Shown here: positions 1 through 5,303 of the stretch, piece by piece
Position numbering within the stretch: position 1 is the first letter of the stretch
Layout: each line of letters begins with the position of its first letter
Assembly: GCA_017553245.1 (NCBI GenBank)
Contig: JAFZMT010000236.1
Location: 1 to 8,005, forward strand
Source: Methanomicrobium sp.
GTDB taxonomy: Archaea > Halobacteriota > Methanomicrobia > Methanomicrobiales > Methanomicrobiaceae
Direction: 5' to 3'
DNA length: 8,005 nucleotides
Made by a program: the position numbers and the translations under genes
The notes under the pieces: generated by a model
The model's database searches: none
What the model was told of the DNA's origin: nothing
What the model saw: the letters and a program-made list of their open reading frames with translations, nothing else

Positions 1-292
1 CTTTGAGCCGACCGACGTTGAGTGGAGAGGTTTCCCCGTCATCCCCGAATCCGGGCTGAAACTCAAGCCTAAATACGAGAAATACGATGCTTTGAAGAAG
101 TTCGGCGTCGAGATTAAGCACGTCGAGAAGAATTCGGCATGTATCTGCGACAAAGTCCTCAGAGGAATCGCGGACCCTACGGACTGCAAACTCTTTAATA
201 AGGCGTGCACTCCGAGAAAGCCCGTGGGTCCGTGTATGGTAAGCCACGAAGGCGCATGCAGAATCTGGGCGCTTTACAATCAGCGGCGCTGA
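1..292 (+). CDS. hypD: Hydrogenase maturation protein HypD, 3' end (partial)
   Basis: Only the last 96 codons are in the window; reading starts at base 2 and ends with TGA at 290-292. HypD is the iron-sulfur scaffold that works with HypC to assemble the Fe(CN)2CO group of [NiFe]-hydrogenases in the cytoplasm. The visible part matches the HypD C-terminus: a start like FEPTDVEWRG with a following VIPESGL, then a CxC pair (codons near 140-148), a CKLF..ACTP segment, GPCMVSHEGAC and a short tail. These conserved cysteines belong to the C-terminal cluster region of the family. The full protein is usually about 350-370 residues, so roughly three quarters lies upstream. No further hyp gene follows; a tRNA gene is next, so hypD ends its transcription unit here. 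Identification is firm from motif order. Confidence 0.93.
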   Translation, partial: FEPTDVEWRGFPVIPESGLKLKPKYEKYDALKKFGVEIKHVEKNSACICDKVLRGIADPTDCKLFNKACTPRKPVGPCMVSHEGACRIWALYNQRR

Positions 293-386
293 TAAAAACA
301 AGGTTTAATCAGTCATTAATAATAGATAATATCCGCGATTAATCGACAGCCTGCCGATAACATGGCGGATGCACAATTATTTTTGT

Positions 387-458
387 GCCCCAGTAGGGTA
401 GAGGATATCCTGAGAGCCTCCGGAGCTTTCGACCCGGGTTCAAGTCCCGGCTGGGGCG
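387..458 (+). tRNA. tRNA-Arg (anticodon CCG)
   Basis: A full 72-nt cloverleaf can be folded. The acceptor stem is 387-393 with 451-457 (7 perfect pairs), discriminator G458. D-stem is 396-399 with 408-411 (G10-U25 wobble, U13-U22 mismatch) and the D-loop carries A14, G18G19 and A21. Anticodon stem is 413-417 with 425-429, loop 418-424, anticodon CCG at 420-422. The variable loop is 4 nt (430-433), T-stem 434-438 with 446-450, T-loop TTCAAGT. CCA is not encoded. It reads CGG codons. Position 26 is G412, the residue methylated by Trm1, whose gene lies next to it. No intron is seen. Confidence 0.95.
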
Positions 459-483
459 CTCATGTTTTCAAAACTTAAATAAA

Positions 484-508
484 TTCCCGCAGTTTATCTG
501 TACGGGAA
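484..508. terminator. Hairpin between tRNA-Arg(CCG) and the trm1 3' end
   Basis: A strong inverted repeat: TTCCCGCAG at 484-492 pairs with CTG (498-500) and CGGGAA (503-508), leaving a 5-nt loop and a 2-nt bulge. Read on the - strand it lies after trm1 and is followed by a T-rich stretch (about 471-483). Read on the + strand it lies after the tRNA and is followed by TTTTT at 518-522. It may serve as a two-way terminator between convergent units. Archaeal termination depends mainly on U-tracts, so the role of the hairpin itself is inferred. Confidence 0.4.
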
Positions 509-574
509 ACCCGTCCGTTTTTGCACATGTGCCGCCCCCCCGTTAACCGTGTGCAAATCGGGGCGGTTACCGCC

Positions 575-1717
575 TCAGCAGATAACTTCCCTGATGACCT
601 CAAGCGGAGCATCCGTCTTAATGCCGGTGCCCTCGTAGTGAACACGCGAAGCACGGTAACCGCGGGACTTAAGCGACTCCACAACCGTATCGACCGCCGC
701 CGGAGAAACCTTCCAGAACCTGCCCAGAGTATGATAATCATAGAAGGTCGAGGTATCGATCTCGTCATGACAGAGTTCCAGAAGGCGTGAGAGCCGCTTT
801 TCGCTTCCGAAACCGCATTCGGGAAGAATACTCTGCATCCTCTCTATGATATCCGGTCTGCTCACCGCACCAAGCCACAGCGGACCGGCGACCGTCATCG
901 GCTTACCGCAATCGGGGCAGAGATGTGTGTGAGCCGAAATTCCGTGCTCCTCGACACGCTGCGGGCAGTGCGGGCACTGGTGGACAAAACCGATATTTTC
1001 CATAGCCGCATCCGCCTTTCCGGCGCCGTATGACAGCTTAAGATAAATCCTCACAAAATGCTCGTTCGTAAACGAAAACAGAGGCTCCACACCGCGGTCG
1101 TACTTCACAATCTCCCTGACCGCCGCTCCCAGAAGAATCCTCAGCCCCATCTCGCTGTGATACTCGGTATTCAGCGGTCTTGCAAAATAGCGCCGGATAC
1201 CAGCCTTCAGGTGCGAACCGCAGAGCGGAGCCGTGTCCGTCGCCGTAATGAACAGATACCTCTTCGCACAGCCCGCAGCCGCATTGAGAAACGGCGCCGG
1301 CGTCCCGAAAGGATCGATATCCACCACATCGAACCGGCGCTCGTGCATGATAACGTTCGCATCCGCATTGGAAACCTCCATCAGCGGCGCATAGGTATCG
1401 CGGTTCTTCTCCAGAAGCGGAATACTCTCCGCACTCTTATCGTTGACAGTCGCCTCCAGACCGCACTCATTGACAACGCGAAGACCCCGCACCCCCGTGG
1501 CGCTCATCGCGTCCAGATAGGTCTTAACCGCGTCCTCGCCGTCCGCCCTCTTATCCATATCCTTCAGAACCTTAAGCATCAGGACAGTGGAATCGCGGTT
1601 GATCTCCATCTTCTTATTGAAGAAGACCTCCGCGCTTGCCGCCGGAAAATTGCTCTCCGCATCCTGAACGGGAATAAGAAACCTTGTCCTTCCCTCTCTC
1701 GCCTCAATCAGTTCCAT
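575..1717 (-). CDS. trm1: tRNA (guanine(26)-N2)-dimethyltransferase Trm1
   Basis: Trm1 uses two S-adenosylmethionine to make N2,N2-dimethylguanosine at G26 of tRNA. I chose the ATG at 1715-1717 (380 residues) because the family begins with a MELIEAREG-like stretch. The frame could extend to a TTG at 1765, but those 16 residues look non-coding and contain the likely promoter. In order: NKKMEINRD (34-42), the SAM-site segment DAMSATGVRGLR (69-80), the hallmark DPFG motif in DIDPFGTPAPFLNAA (133-147), TATDTAPLCG (158-167), and a zinc-finger-like set C248-x2-C251 and C267-x2-C270. The C-terminal third is the usual Trm1-specific domain (GxGIKTDAP near 363-371). Length is normal for the archaeal enzyme. 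The gene lies between two tRNA-Arg genes on the opposite strand, both with G26. It ends in TGA. Confidence 0.95.
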   Translation of the reverse strand: MELIEAREGRTRFLIPVQDAESNFPAASAEVFFNKKMEINRDSTVLMLKVLKDMDKRADGEDAVKTYLDAMSATGVRGLRVVNECGLEATVNDKSAESIPLLEKNRDTYAPLMEVSNADANVIMHERRFDVVDIDPFGTPAPFLNAAAGCAKRYLFITATDTAPLCGSHLKAGIRRYFARPLNTEYHSEMGLRILLGAAVREIVKYDRGVEPLFSFTNEHFVRIYLKLSYGAGKADAAMENIGFVHQCPHCPQRVEEHGISAHTHLCPDCGKPMTVAGPLWLGAVSRPDIIERMQSILPECGFGSEKRLSRLLELCHDEIDTSTFYDYHTLGRFWKVSPAAVDTVVESLKSRGYRASRVHYEGTGIKTDAPLEVIREVIC

Positions 1718-1741
1718 TGCAGTTACATATCGTAATCGGGA

Positions 1742-1754
1742 AACCTTATAGGTT
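1742..1754 (-). promoter_or_regulatory. TATA-like box for trm1 inside a small inverted repeat
   Basis: On the - strand a CTATAAGG-type element is centred about 31 bp before the trm1 ATG, the spacing expected for an archaeal TATA box serving a leaderless or very short-leader mRNA. It lies inside AACCT-TAT-AGGTT (5-bp arms). No GGAGG/GGTGA-like ribosome site is seen before the ATG. Confidence 0.4.
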
Positions 1755-1778
1755 ATCCAGATCAACTAATATAGGCGT

Positions 1779-1835
1779 AACAGTAAGCGCAACAGTAAGC
1801 GCGACAATCAACGCAAGCAACGCACTCAAAATCGC
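1779..1835 (+). repeat. Degenerate 12-bp tandem repeat upstream of tRNA-Arg(CCT)
   Basis: AACAGTAAGCGC occurs exactly twice (1779-1790, 1791-1802). It is followed by a diverged copy GACAATCAACGC (1803-1814), a 9-bp short copy (1815-1823) and a weak one (1824-1835); all units end in CGC. The array fills the spacer between the trm1 promoter and the tRNA. Its role is unknown. Confidence 0.6.
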
Positions 1836-1842
1836 ACTTTTT

Positions 1843-1917
1843 GGGTTTGTGGCCTAGCCTGGATATGGCGTTAGCCTCCTAAGCTAAAAGCCGGGGGTTC
1901 GAATCCCCCCAAACCCG
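1843..1917 (+). tRNA. tRNA-Arg (anticodon CCT)
   Basis: A 75-nt cloverleaf folds cleanly. Acceptor is 1843-1849 with 1910-1916 (7 pairs), discriminator G1917. D-stem is 1852-1855 with 1866-1869 (last pair U-U), with G18G19 at 1861-1862 and A21 at 1865. Anticodon stem is 1871-1875 with 1883-1887, loop 1876-1882, anticodon CCT at 1878-1880. The variable loop is 5 nt, T-stem 1893-1897 with 1905-1909, T-loop TTCGAAT. CCA is not encoded. It reads AGG codons. Position 26 is G1870, a possible Trm1 target. Confidence 0.96.
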
Positions 1918-2020
1918 CTCTTTAAAACAGCAGTTTCATAACCCCGCAGTCAGACAGCGACCGTCAAACCGCGACCGCATAAAGAAGATTTTTTCCTTTC
2001 AGAATACAAAAACTCTCACA

Positions 2021-2866
2021 ATGCTTAAAGGATACCTCAAAATAATCCGCCCCGCAAACTCAATCGCCGCAGGTCTGGCTGTCCTCCTCGGAGTAATAAT
2101 AGCGACCGGCACCATCCCCGTCGAAACCCTGCCGCTCATAGCCGTCGTCTTTCTCATAACCGGCGCCGGAAACGTAATCAACGACTGGTGCGACAGCGAA
2201 ATCGACGCAATAAACCGCCCCGACCGCCCCATCCCCTCCGGTGCCGTCTCAAAAAAAGGCGCCCTCATCTACAGCGCAGTCCTCTTCGCCGCAGGCATCG
2301 CAATCTGCCTGATGCCGTTCATCAACCTCCTCTGCCTCGTATTCGCCGTTATTAACTCCGCAATACTCATACTCTATGCCAAAACCTTCAAAGGACAGCC
2401 ACTCATCGGCAATATCTGCGTATCCTACCTTGCCGCAAGCATATTCCTCTTCGGCGGCGCCTCCGCAGGCATCGAAGGACTCATACAGAACACGGTCATA
2501 GCCGCAATCACCTTCTTTGCAATGCTCTCGCGTGAACTCCTAAAAGACGCCGAGGACATCGAAGGCGACCGTGCCGGCGGCGCAAAAACCCTCCCCATGA
2601 TAATCGGCGTTTCCAAAACCGGAAAACTCTGCCTCGCCCTTGCGGGAACCGGCGTCCTCATAAGCCTGCTGGCACCCCTGAAATTCCGGTGCTTATACTA
2701 CCTCATCCTCATCGCGGTCGCCGACGCAATCATCCTCTATGCCGCGGCAAAAGGCGCACGTGCCGCCGACCCGAAGGCTTTAATCGACTCCAAAGCCACA
2801 ACAATCCTCAAAGCCGGCATGTTCCTCGCAACCGCCTTCATGCTTGTCTCCGCACTGCTCTTCTGA
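2021..2866 (+). CDS. UbiA-family prenyltransferase, likely digeranylgeranylglyceryl phosphate synthase
   Basis: This 281-residue membrane protein is a UbiA prenyltransferase. In archaea the likely role is to add the second geranylgeranyl chain to geranylgeranylglyceryl phosphate (DGGGP synthase), a core step of ether-lipid synthesis. Two Asp-rich Mg/diphosphate motifs are visible: NDWCDSEID at 54-62, followed by NRPDRPIPSG (65-74), and DAEDIEGD at 176-183, followed by GGAKTLP (186-192). Hydrophobic stretches near 15-50, 82-120, 130-170, 203-220, 225-245 and 263-281 fit the usual eight or nine helices. The start follows from the typical N-terminus (LKIIRPANS). No clear ribosome site precedes it; an ATAAAG-like element about 38 bp upstream is a weak TATA candidate. 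Other UbiA members are possible, but length and motif wording favour DGGGP synthase. It ends in TGA. Confidence 0.88.
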   Translation: MLKGYLKIIRPANSIAAGLAVLLGVIIATGTIPVETLPLIAVVFLITGAGNVINDWCDSEIDAINRPDRPIPSGAVSKKGALIYSAVLFAAGIAICLMPFINLLCLVFAVINSAILILYAKTFKGQPLIGNICVSYLAASIFLFGGASAGIEGLIQNTVIAAITFFAMLSRELLKDAEDIEGDRAGGAKTLPMIIGVSKTGKLCLALAGTGVLISLLAPLKFRCLYYLILIAVADAIILYAAAKGARAADPKALIDSKATTILKAGMFLATAFMLVSALLF

Positions 2867-2931
2867 AACGCAGGCACACAACCCGACAGGCAATAACACC
2901 CCCTTCAGAAACGGGCACCCATTCAAAATGA

Positions 2932-2951
2932 TTATATTCTATGATATAAAA
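2932..2951 (+). promoter_or_regulatory. TATA-like boxes for the bactofilin-like gene
   Basis: Two AT elements, TTATATT (2932-2938) and ATATAAAA (2944-2951), precede the ATG at 2964. The first is centred about 29 bp upstream, which would place transcription start almost at the ATG. No ribosome site is visible, so a leaderless mRNA is likely. Confidence 0.45.
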
Positions 2952-2963
2952 CTCTAATAATCC

Positions 2964-3443
2964 ATGAAAGTCTTTAGGGATGGGGATACTTTCATAGCCC
3001 CAAGAGGTTCTTACTTTGAAGGCAACGTCAAGATAAACGGGGACTTTATCGCACCGCCGGAGACGCATTTCTGGGGTCATCTGGTTGTGGACGGCAATCT
3101 CGAACTCGGAGCGAGATCTAGCATAAAATACAAACTGACCTGCCGCAACGCCGTAATCGGCGCAGGCGTAAGAATCGGCGGTGACGTCAACGTCGAAGGA
3201 AGCATCACGGTCTGCGACAACACGACAATGAAGAACATAAACGCCGGCGGCAACGTAATCCTGCGCCCGGGCGTGACCGTAAACGACGTAAAATGCGGCG
3301 GCACCCTCTATGTCTTCGGCAAGGTCAAATCAGGCAAACTCTTCGGAAAACAGGTAAAAGTACTCCGCGATCCCTATCCGCAGTACATTGAAGAAACCGA
3401 AGAAGAACCGCAGAACGTCCCCGAAGAGACCGAAGAACAATAA
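2964..3443 (+). CDS. Bactofilin-like (polymer-forming) beta-helix protein
   Basis: A 159-residue protein with no signal peptide or membrane segment. From about residue 9 to 130 it consists of short alternating beta-type units rich in Gly, Asn and Val (GNVKINGDF, GHLVVDGNLELG, GGDVNVEGS, GGNVIL, GGTLYVFGKVKSG). This is the pattern of a right-handed beta-helix of the bactofilin/polymer-forming family (formerly DUF583). In bacteria, bactofilins self-assemble into cytoskeletal filaments; in archaea the function is unknown. It has cysteines at 60, 84 and 111. The tail from about 142 is very acidic (repeated EE, PEE) and probably disordered. It is a single gene converging on the DUF116 gene, with only 39 bp between stops. 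The alternative is a hexapeptide-repeat acyltransferase, but the strict hexapeptide pattern and catalytic His are lacking. It ends in TAA. Confidence 0.72.
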   Translation: MKVFRDGDTFIAPRGSYFEGNVKINGDFIAPPETHFWGHLVVDGNLELGARSSIKYKLTCRNAVIGAGVRIGGDVNVEGSITVCDNTTMKNINAGGNVILRPGVTVNDVKCGGTLYVFGKVKSGKLFGKQVKVLRDPYPQYIEETEEEPQNVPEETEEQ

Positions 3444-3482
3444 AACCCAAATAAAACCGAAAACAAATTCAAAAAAACTCTT
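3444..3482. terminator. Convergent terminator region with T-tracts
   Basis: The 39 bp between two convergent stop codons are A-rich on the + strand. An A7 run at 3471-3477 gives a T7 tract about 5 nt after the DUF116 stop on the - strand, followed by more T4-type runs. On the + strand T4 at 3480-3483 is the first T-run after the bactofilin-like gene. T-tracts alone are typical archaeal terminators. Confidence 0.5.
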
Positions 3483-4163
3483 TTAAACCGTTTCCTTTTC
3501 GGCAGGCTCGATTCCCAGAACCGCCGTATCCATCAGATCCTGCCAGTTCAAAAGAGTCTCCACACAGCCGTCCTTGAGCGTAACAACGCCCATGCCGATG
3601 ATGTTCGCCTTATCCAGAAGCTCCAGACCCTCTCTTACCTCAATCATGCAGCCGACGCCGATAACCCCCTGCGGCTTATACTGCTTGACCATCCTCTTGA
3701 TAAGCGTCGACCCGGGGGCAATCCAGACCTTATAGCCCATCGCCTCAAGGCTGTCGACATGCGAGCCTATCTCGCAGCGCCCGCAGCGCCTGCACACGAT
3801 ACCCTCCGGAGTCAGATGAGCGGGACATTCCGCATTCCTCAGACACTGCGGAATAAAAATAGCACGCCTGTCGGCGGGCACCTTCTCGAAATCCGACTGA
3901 TTCAGCGCATTGTGAAGGCGTATGGCAAAAGCCGTCATCTCCTTATCGTCAAGACCCAAAAGCTTGCAGATACCCTTAGCCATACCCTCGGTCGCCACAA
4001 TACCCGACTTCACCAGCCGCGGCAGATAAAAATACCCGCGCCTGATTGAGTAAAACGAAATTCCGACAACGAGTATCGAAAGTATAATAAAGCCGAGAAT
4101 AAGAACAATCGTGACTTCGCCGACGAGGTAGACAAGCTGATCGAAGATCGGAGTTCCTGCCAT
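3483..4163 (-). CDS. DUF116 family protein with N-terminal membrane anchor
   Basis: A 226-residue protein of the DUF116 family, whose function is not established. An N-terminal hydrophobic segment (about 11-38) is followed by the basic SIRRGYFYLPRL, so one transmembrane anchor with the rest on the cytoplasmic side is inferred. The DUF116 core runs from about 100 to 205: IFIPQCLRNAECPA (102-115), GIVCRRCGRCEIG (121-133), then VIGVGCMIEVREG (167-179) and a final Cys at 200. Cysteines 107, 113, 124, 127, 130, 172 and 200 could hold a metal or Fe-S cluster, which is an inference. On the - strand it follows mtnA by 67 bp. An ATATTTAA box is centred about 28 bp before the ATG, and GAGGTA lies about 13 bp before it, further than usual for a ribosome site. 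It ends in TAA. Confidence 0.85.
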   Translation of the reverse strand: MAGTPIFDQLVYLVGEVTIVLILGFIILSILVVGISFYSIRRGYFYLPRLVKSGIVATEGMAKGICKLLGLDDKEMTAFAIRLHNALNQSDFEKVPADRRAIFIPQCLRNAECPAHLTPEGIVCRRCGRCEIGSHVDSLEAMGYKVWIAPGSTLIKRMVKQYKPQGVIGVGCMIEVREGLELLDKANIIGMGVVTLKDGCVETLLNWQDLMDTAVLGIEPAEKETV

Positions 4164-4187
4164 ACTTAGTAATCTGTACCTCTTATC

Positions 4188-4195
4188 TTAAATAT
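4188..4195 (-). promoter_or_regulatory. TATA-like box for the DUF116 gene
   Basis: ATATTTAA on the - strand, centred about 28 bp before the ATG at 4163, in the spacer after mtnA. It suggests that the DUF116 gene can be transcribed on its own and as a leaderless or short-leader message. Confidence 0.4.
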
Positions 4196-4230
4196 CTCTT
4201 CTTAATCTCATTCGGAAAAGAGGAAATCCC

Positions 4231-5280
4231 TTAAATCCGCCCGCGGGTGAGGTCCTCTTTCGCAAGCGGCGGTCGCAGAACACCCTTCTCCGTGATAATC
4301 GCGGTAACGAGGTCAATCGGCGTGGCATCGAATGCGTAATTTAAGGCATCGACATTATCCGGCATCAGCTGCCTGCCGCCGCAGAAAGCAAGCTCGTCGC
4401 GGCTTCTCTCCTCAATCACGATATCCTTCTCAAGTCTGACCGCATCGAAGGTCGAATAGGGAGCCGCGACATAAAACGGAATATTGTGGTATTTTGCGCT
4501 GACAGCGTGCATATACGTCCCTATCTTGTTAAAGACGGCATCCGAAGTAATCCTGTCCGCACCGACGACAACAGCGTCAATCATGCCCTTACGCATCAGA
4601 AACGCCGCCGAAGAATCCGTAATCGTCTTTACGGGGATTTTGTCGCGGGCAAGCTCTCACGCCGTAAGCCGAGAACCCTGATTGAGCGGGCGTGTTTCGC
4701 ATGAGATGACCGAAACCTCCTTGCCCGCCTCGACTGCCGAACGGATTACACCGAGCGCCGTTCCCCAGGTCCAGCACGCCAGAGCACCCGCATTGCAGTG
4801 GGTAAGCACCGTGCACTTATCGGGTAAAAGCGCCGCCCCGTTCCTGCCGATACTGCGGCACATCTCCTCATCCTCGTGCGCAATCGCATCCGCCTCGGCA
4901 ATCGCGGCGGCACGTGCATCATCGACGCTTTCCGCATCTTCTATTGCCTTAAAGACGCGGTTTATGCCCCACGACAGATTAATCGCCGTAGGTCTCGTCG
5001 ACGCCAGATACTTCGCATCGTCGGAGACAAGCCGCATGAAGCCCTCGATATTCCGGTCATCGTGGACAACCGTTGCCAGCGCAACGCCGTATCCGCCCGC
5101 AACACCCAGAGCCGGAGCGCCGCGGATATCCAGAGTCCTGATAGCCTCGGCAAGATCCTCAATCGTCCTGCATTCCGCCGTCTTAAATTCGGCGGGGAGA
5201 AGAGTCTGCCTTACGAAAACAATTGCATTCTTCTCCTTATCCCAGAAAAGTGTCTTATCTGAATTATCGGAATTCGGCAT
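4231..5280 (-). pseudogene. mtnA: S-methyl-5-thioribose-1-phosphate isomerase MtnA, interrupted by one in-frame TGA
   Basis: The frame from ATG 5280 to TAA 4231 is 350 codons, full length for MtnA, with one TGA at codon 208 (4657-4659). MtnA isomerises 5-methylthioribose-1-phosphate to the ribulose form in methionine salvage. The methanogen homologue has also been linked to 5-deoxyribose-1-phosphate recycling. Part one holds LDIRGAPALGVAGGYG (50-65), the catalytic Cys162 in THCNAGALA and ETRPLNQGSRLTA (195-207). Part two holds EL (209-210), TITDSSAAFL (219-228), the catalytic Asp242 in VVVGADRI, FNKIGTY and IPFYVAAP. Family members usually read LTA-Trp/Phe-EL at this junction, so the TGA replaces an aromatic codon; TGG to TGA is one transition. 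Everything else looks intact, so a recent nonsense mutation, sequencing error or readthrough are all possible. A ribose-1,5-bisphosphate isomerase is a less likely identity. It starts 23 bp after the HdrA-like stop. Confidence 0.88.
4657..4659 (-). other. In-frame TGA in mtnA at an expected Trp position
   Basis: Codon 208 reads TGA (TCA on the + strand), in the context GCG TGA GAG. Changing T4657 back to C on the + strand would give TGG (Trp). Five of the ten other gene ends in the window (hypD, trm1, ubiA, carbonic anhydrase, pyrI) use TGA as a true stop, so TGA is a normal stop in this organism. Confidence 0.9.
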
Positions 5281-5303
5281 AATATCTCTTATCCCATATC
5301 CAA

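Noticed and set aside
371..388. GCACAA/TTGTGC hairpin before tRNA-Arg(CCG) as a regulatory element
   Set aside because: It overlaps the first two tRNA bases and is weak (6 bp, AT loop); there is no independent support.
1058..1735. 225-codon open frame on the + strand opposite trm1
   Set aside because: It is a Arg/His-rich antisense shadow of a clearly real gene; no family motif or start signal is seen.
1718..1765. TTG start at 1765 for trm1 (16 extra residues)
   Set aside because: The extension does not resemble the family N-terminus and overlaps the likely TATA box; ATG at 1717 fits better.
4657..4659. Selenocysteine at the mtnA TGA
   Set aside because: The expected residue is Trp/Phe, not Cys. 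I see no evident SECIS-like element, and selenocysteine is not known in the methanogen group suggested here.
4657..4659. Genome-wide TGA-to-Trp recoding
   Set aside because: Five other genes in this window end at TGA in the expected place, so TGA works as a normal stop.
4191..5290. Identical 10-mer AATATCTCTT before both mtnA (5281-5290) and DUF116 (4191-4200)
   Set aside because: Its distance to the two start codons differs (0 versus 27 bp), and an AT-rich 10-mer can recur by chance in promoters.
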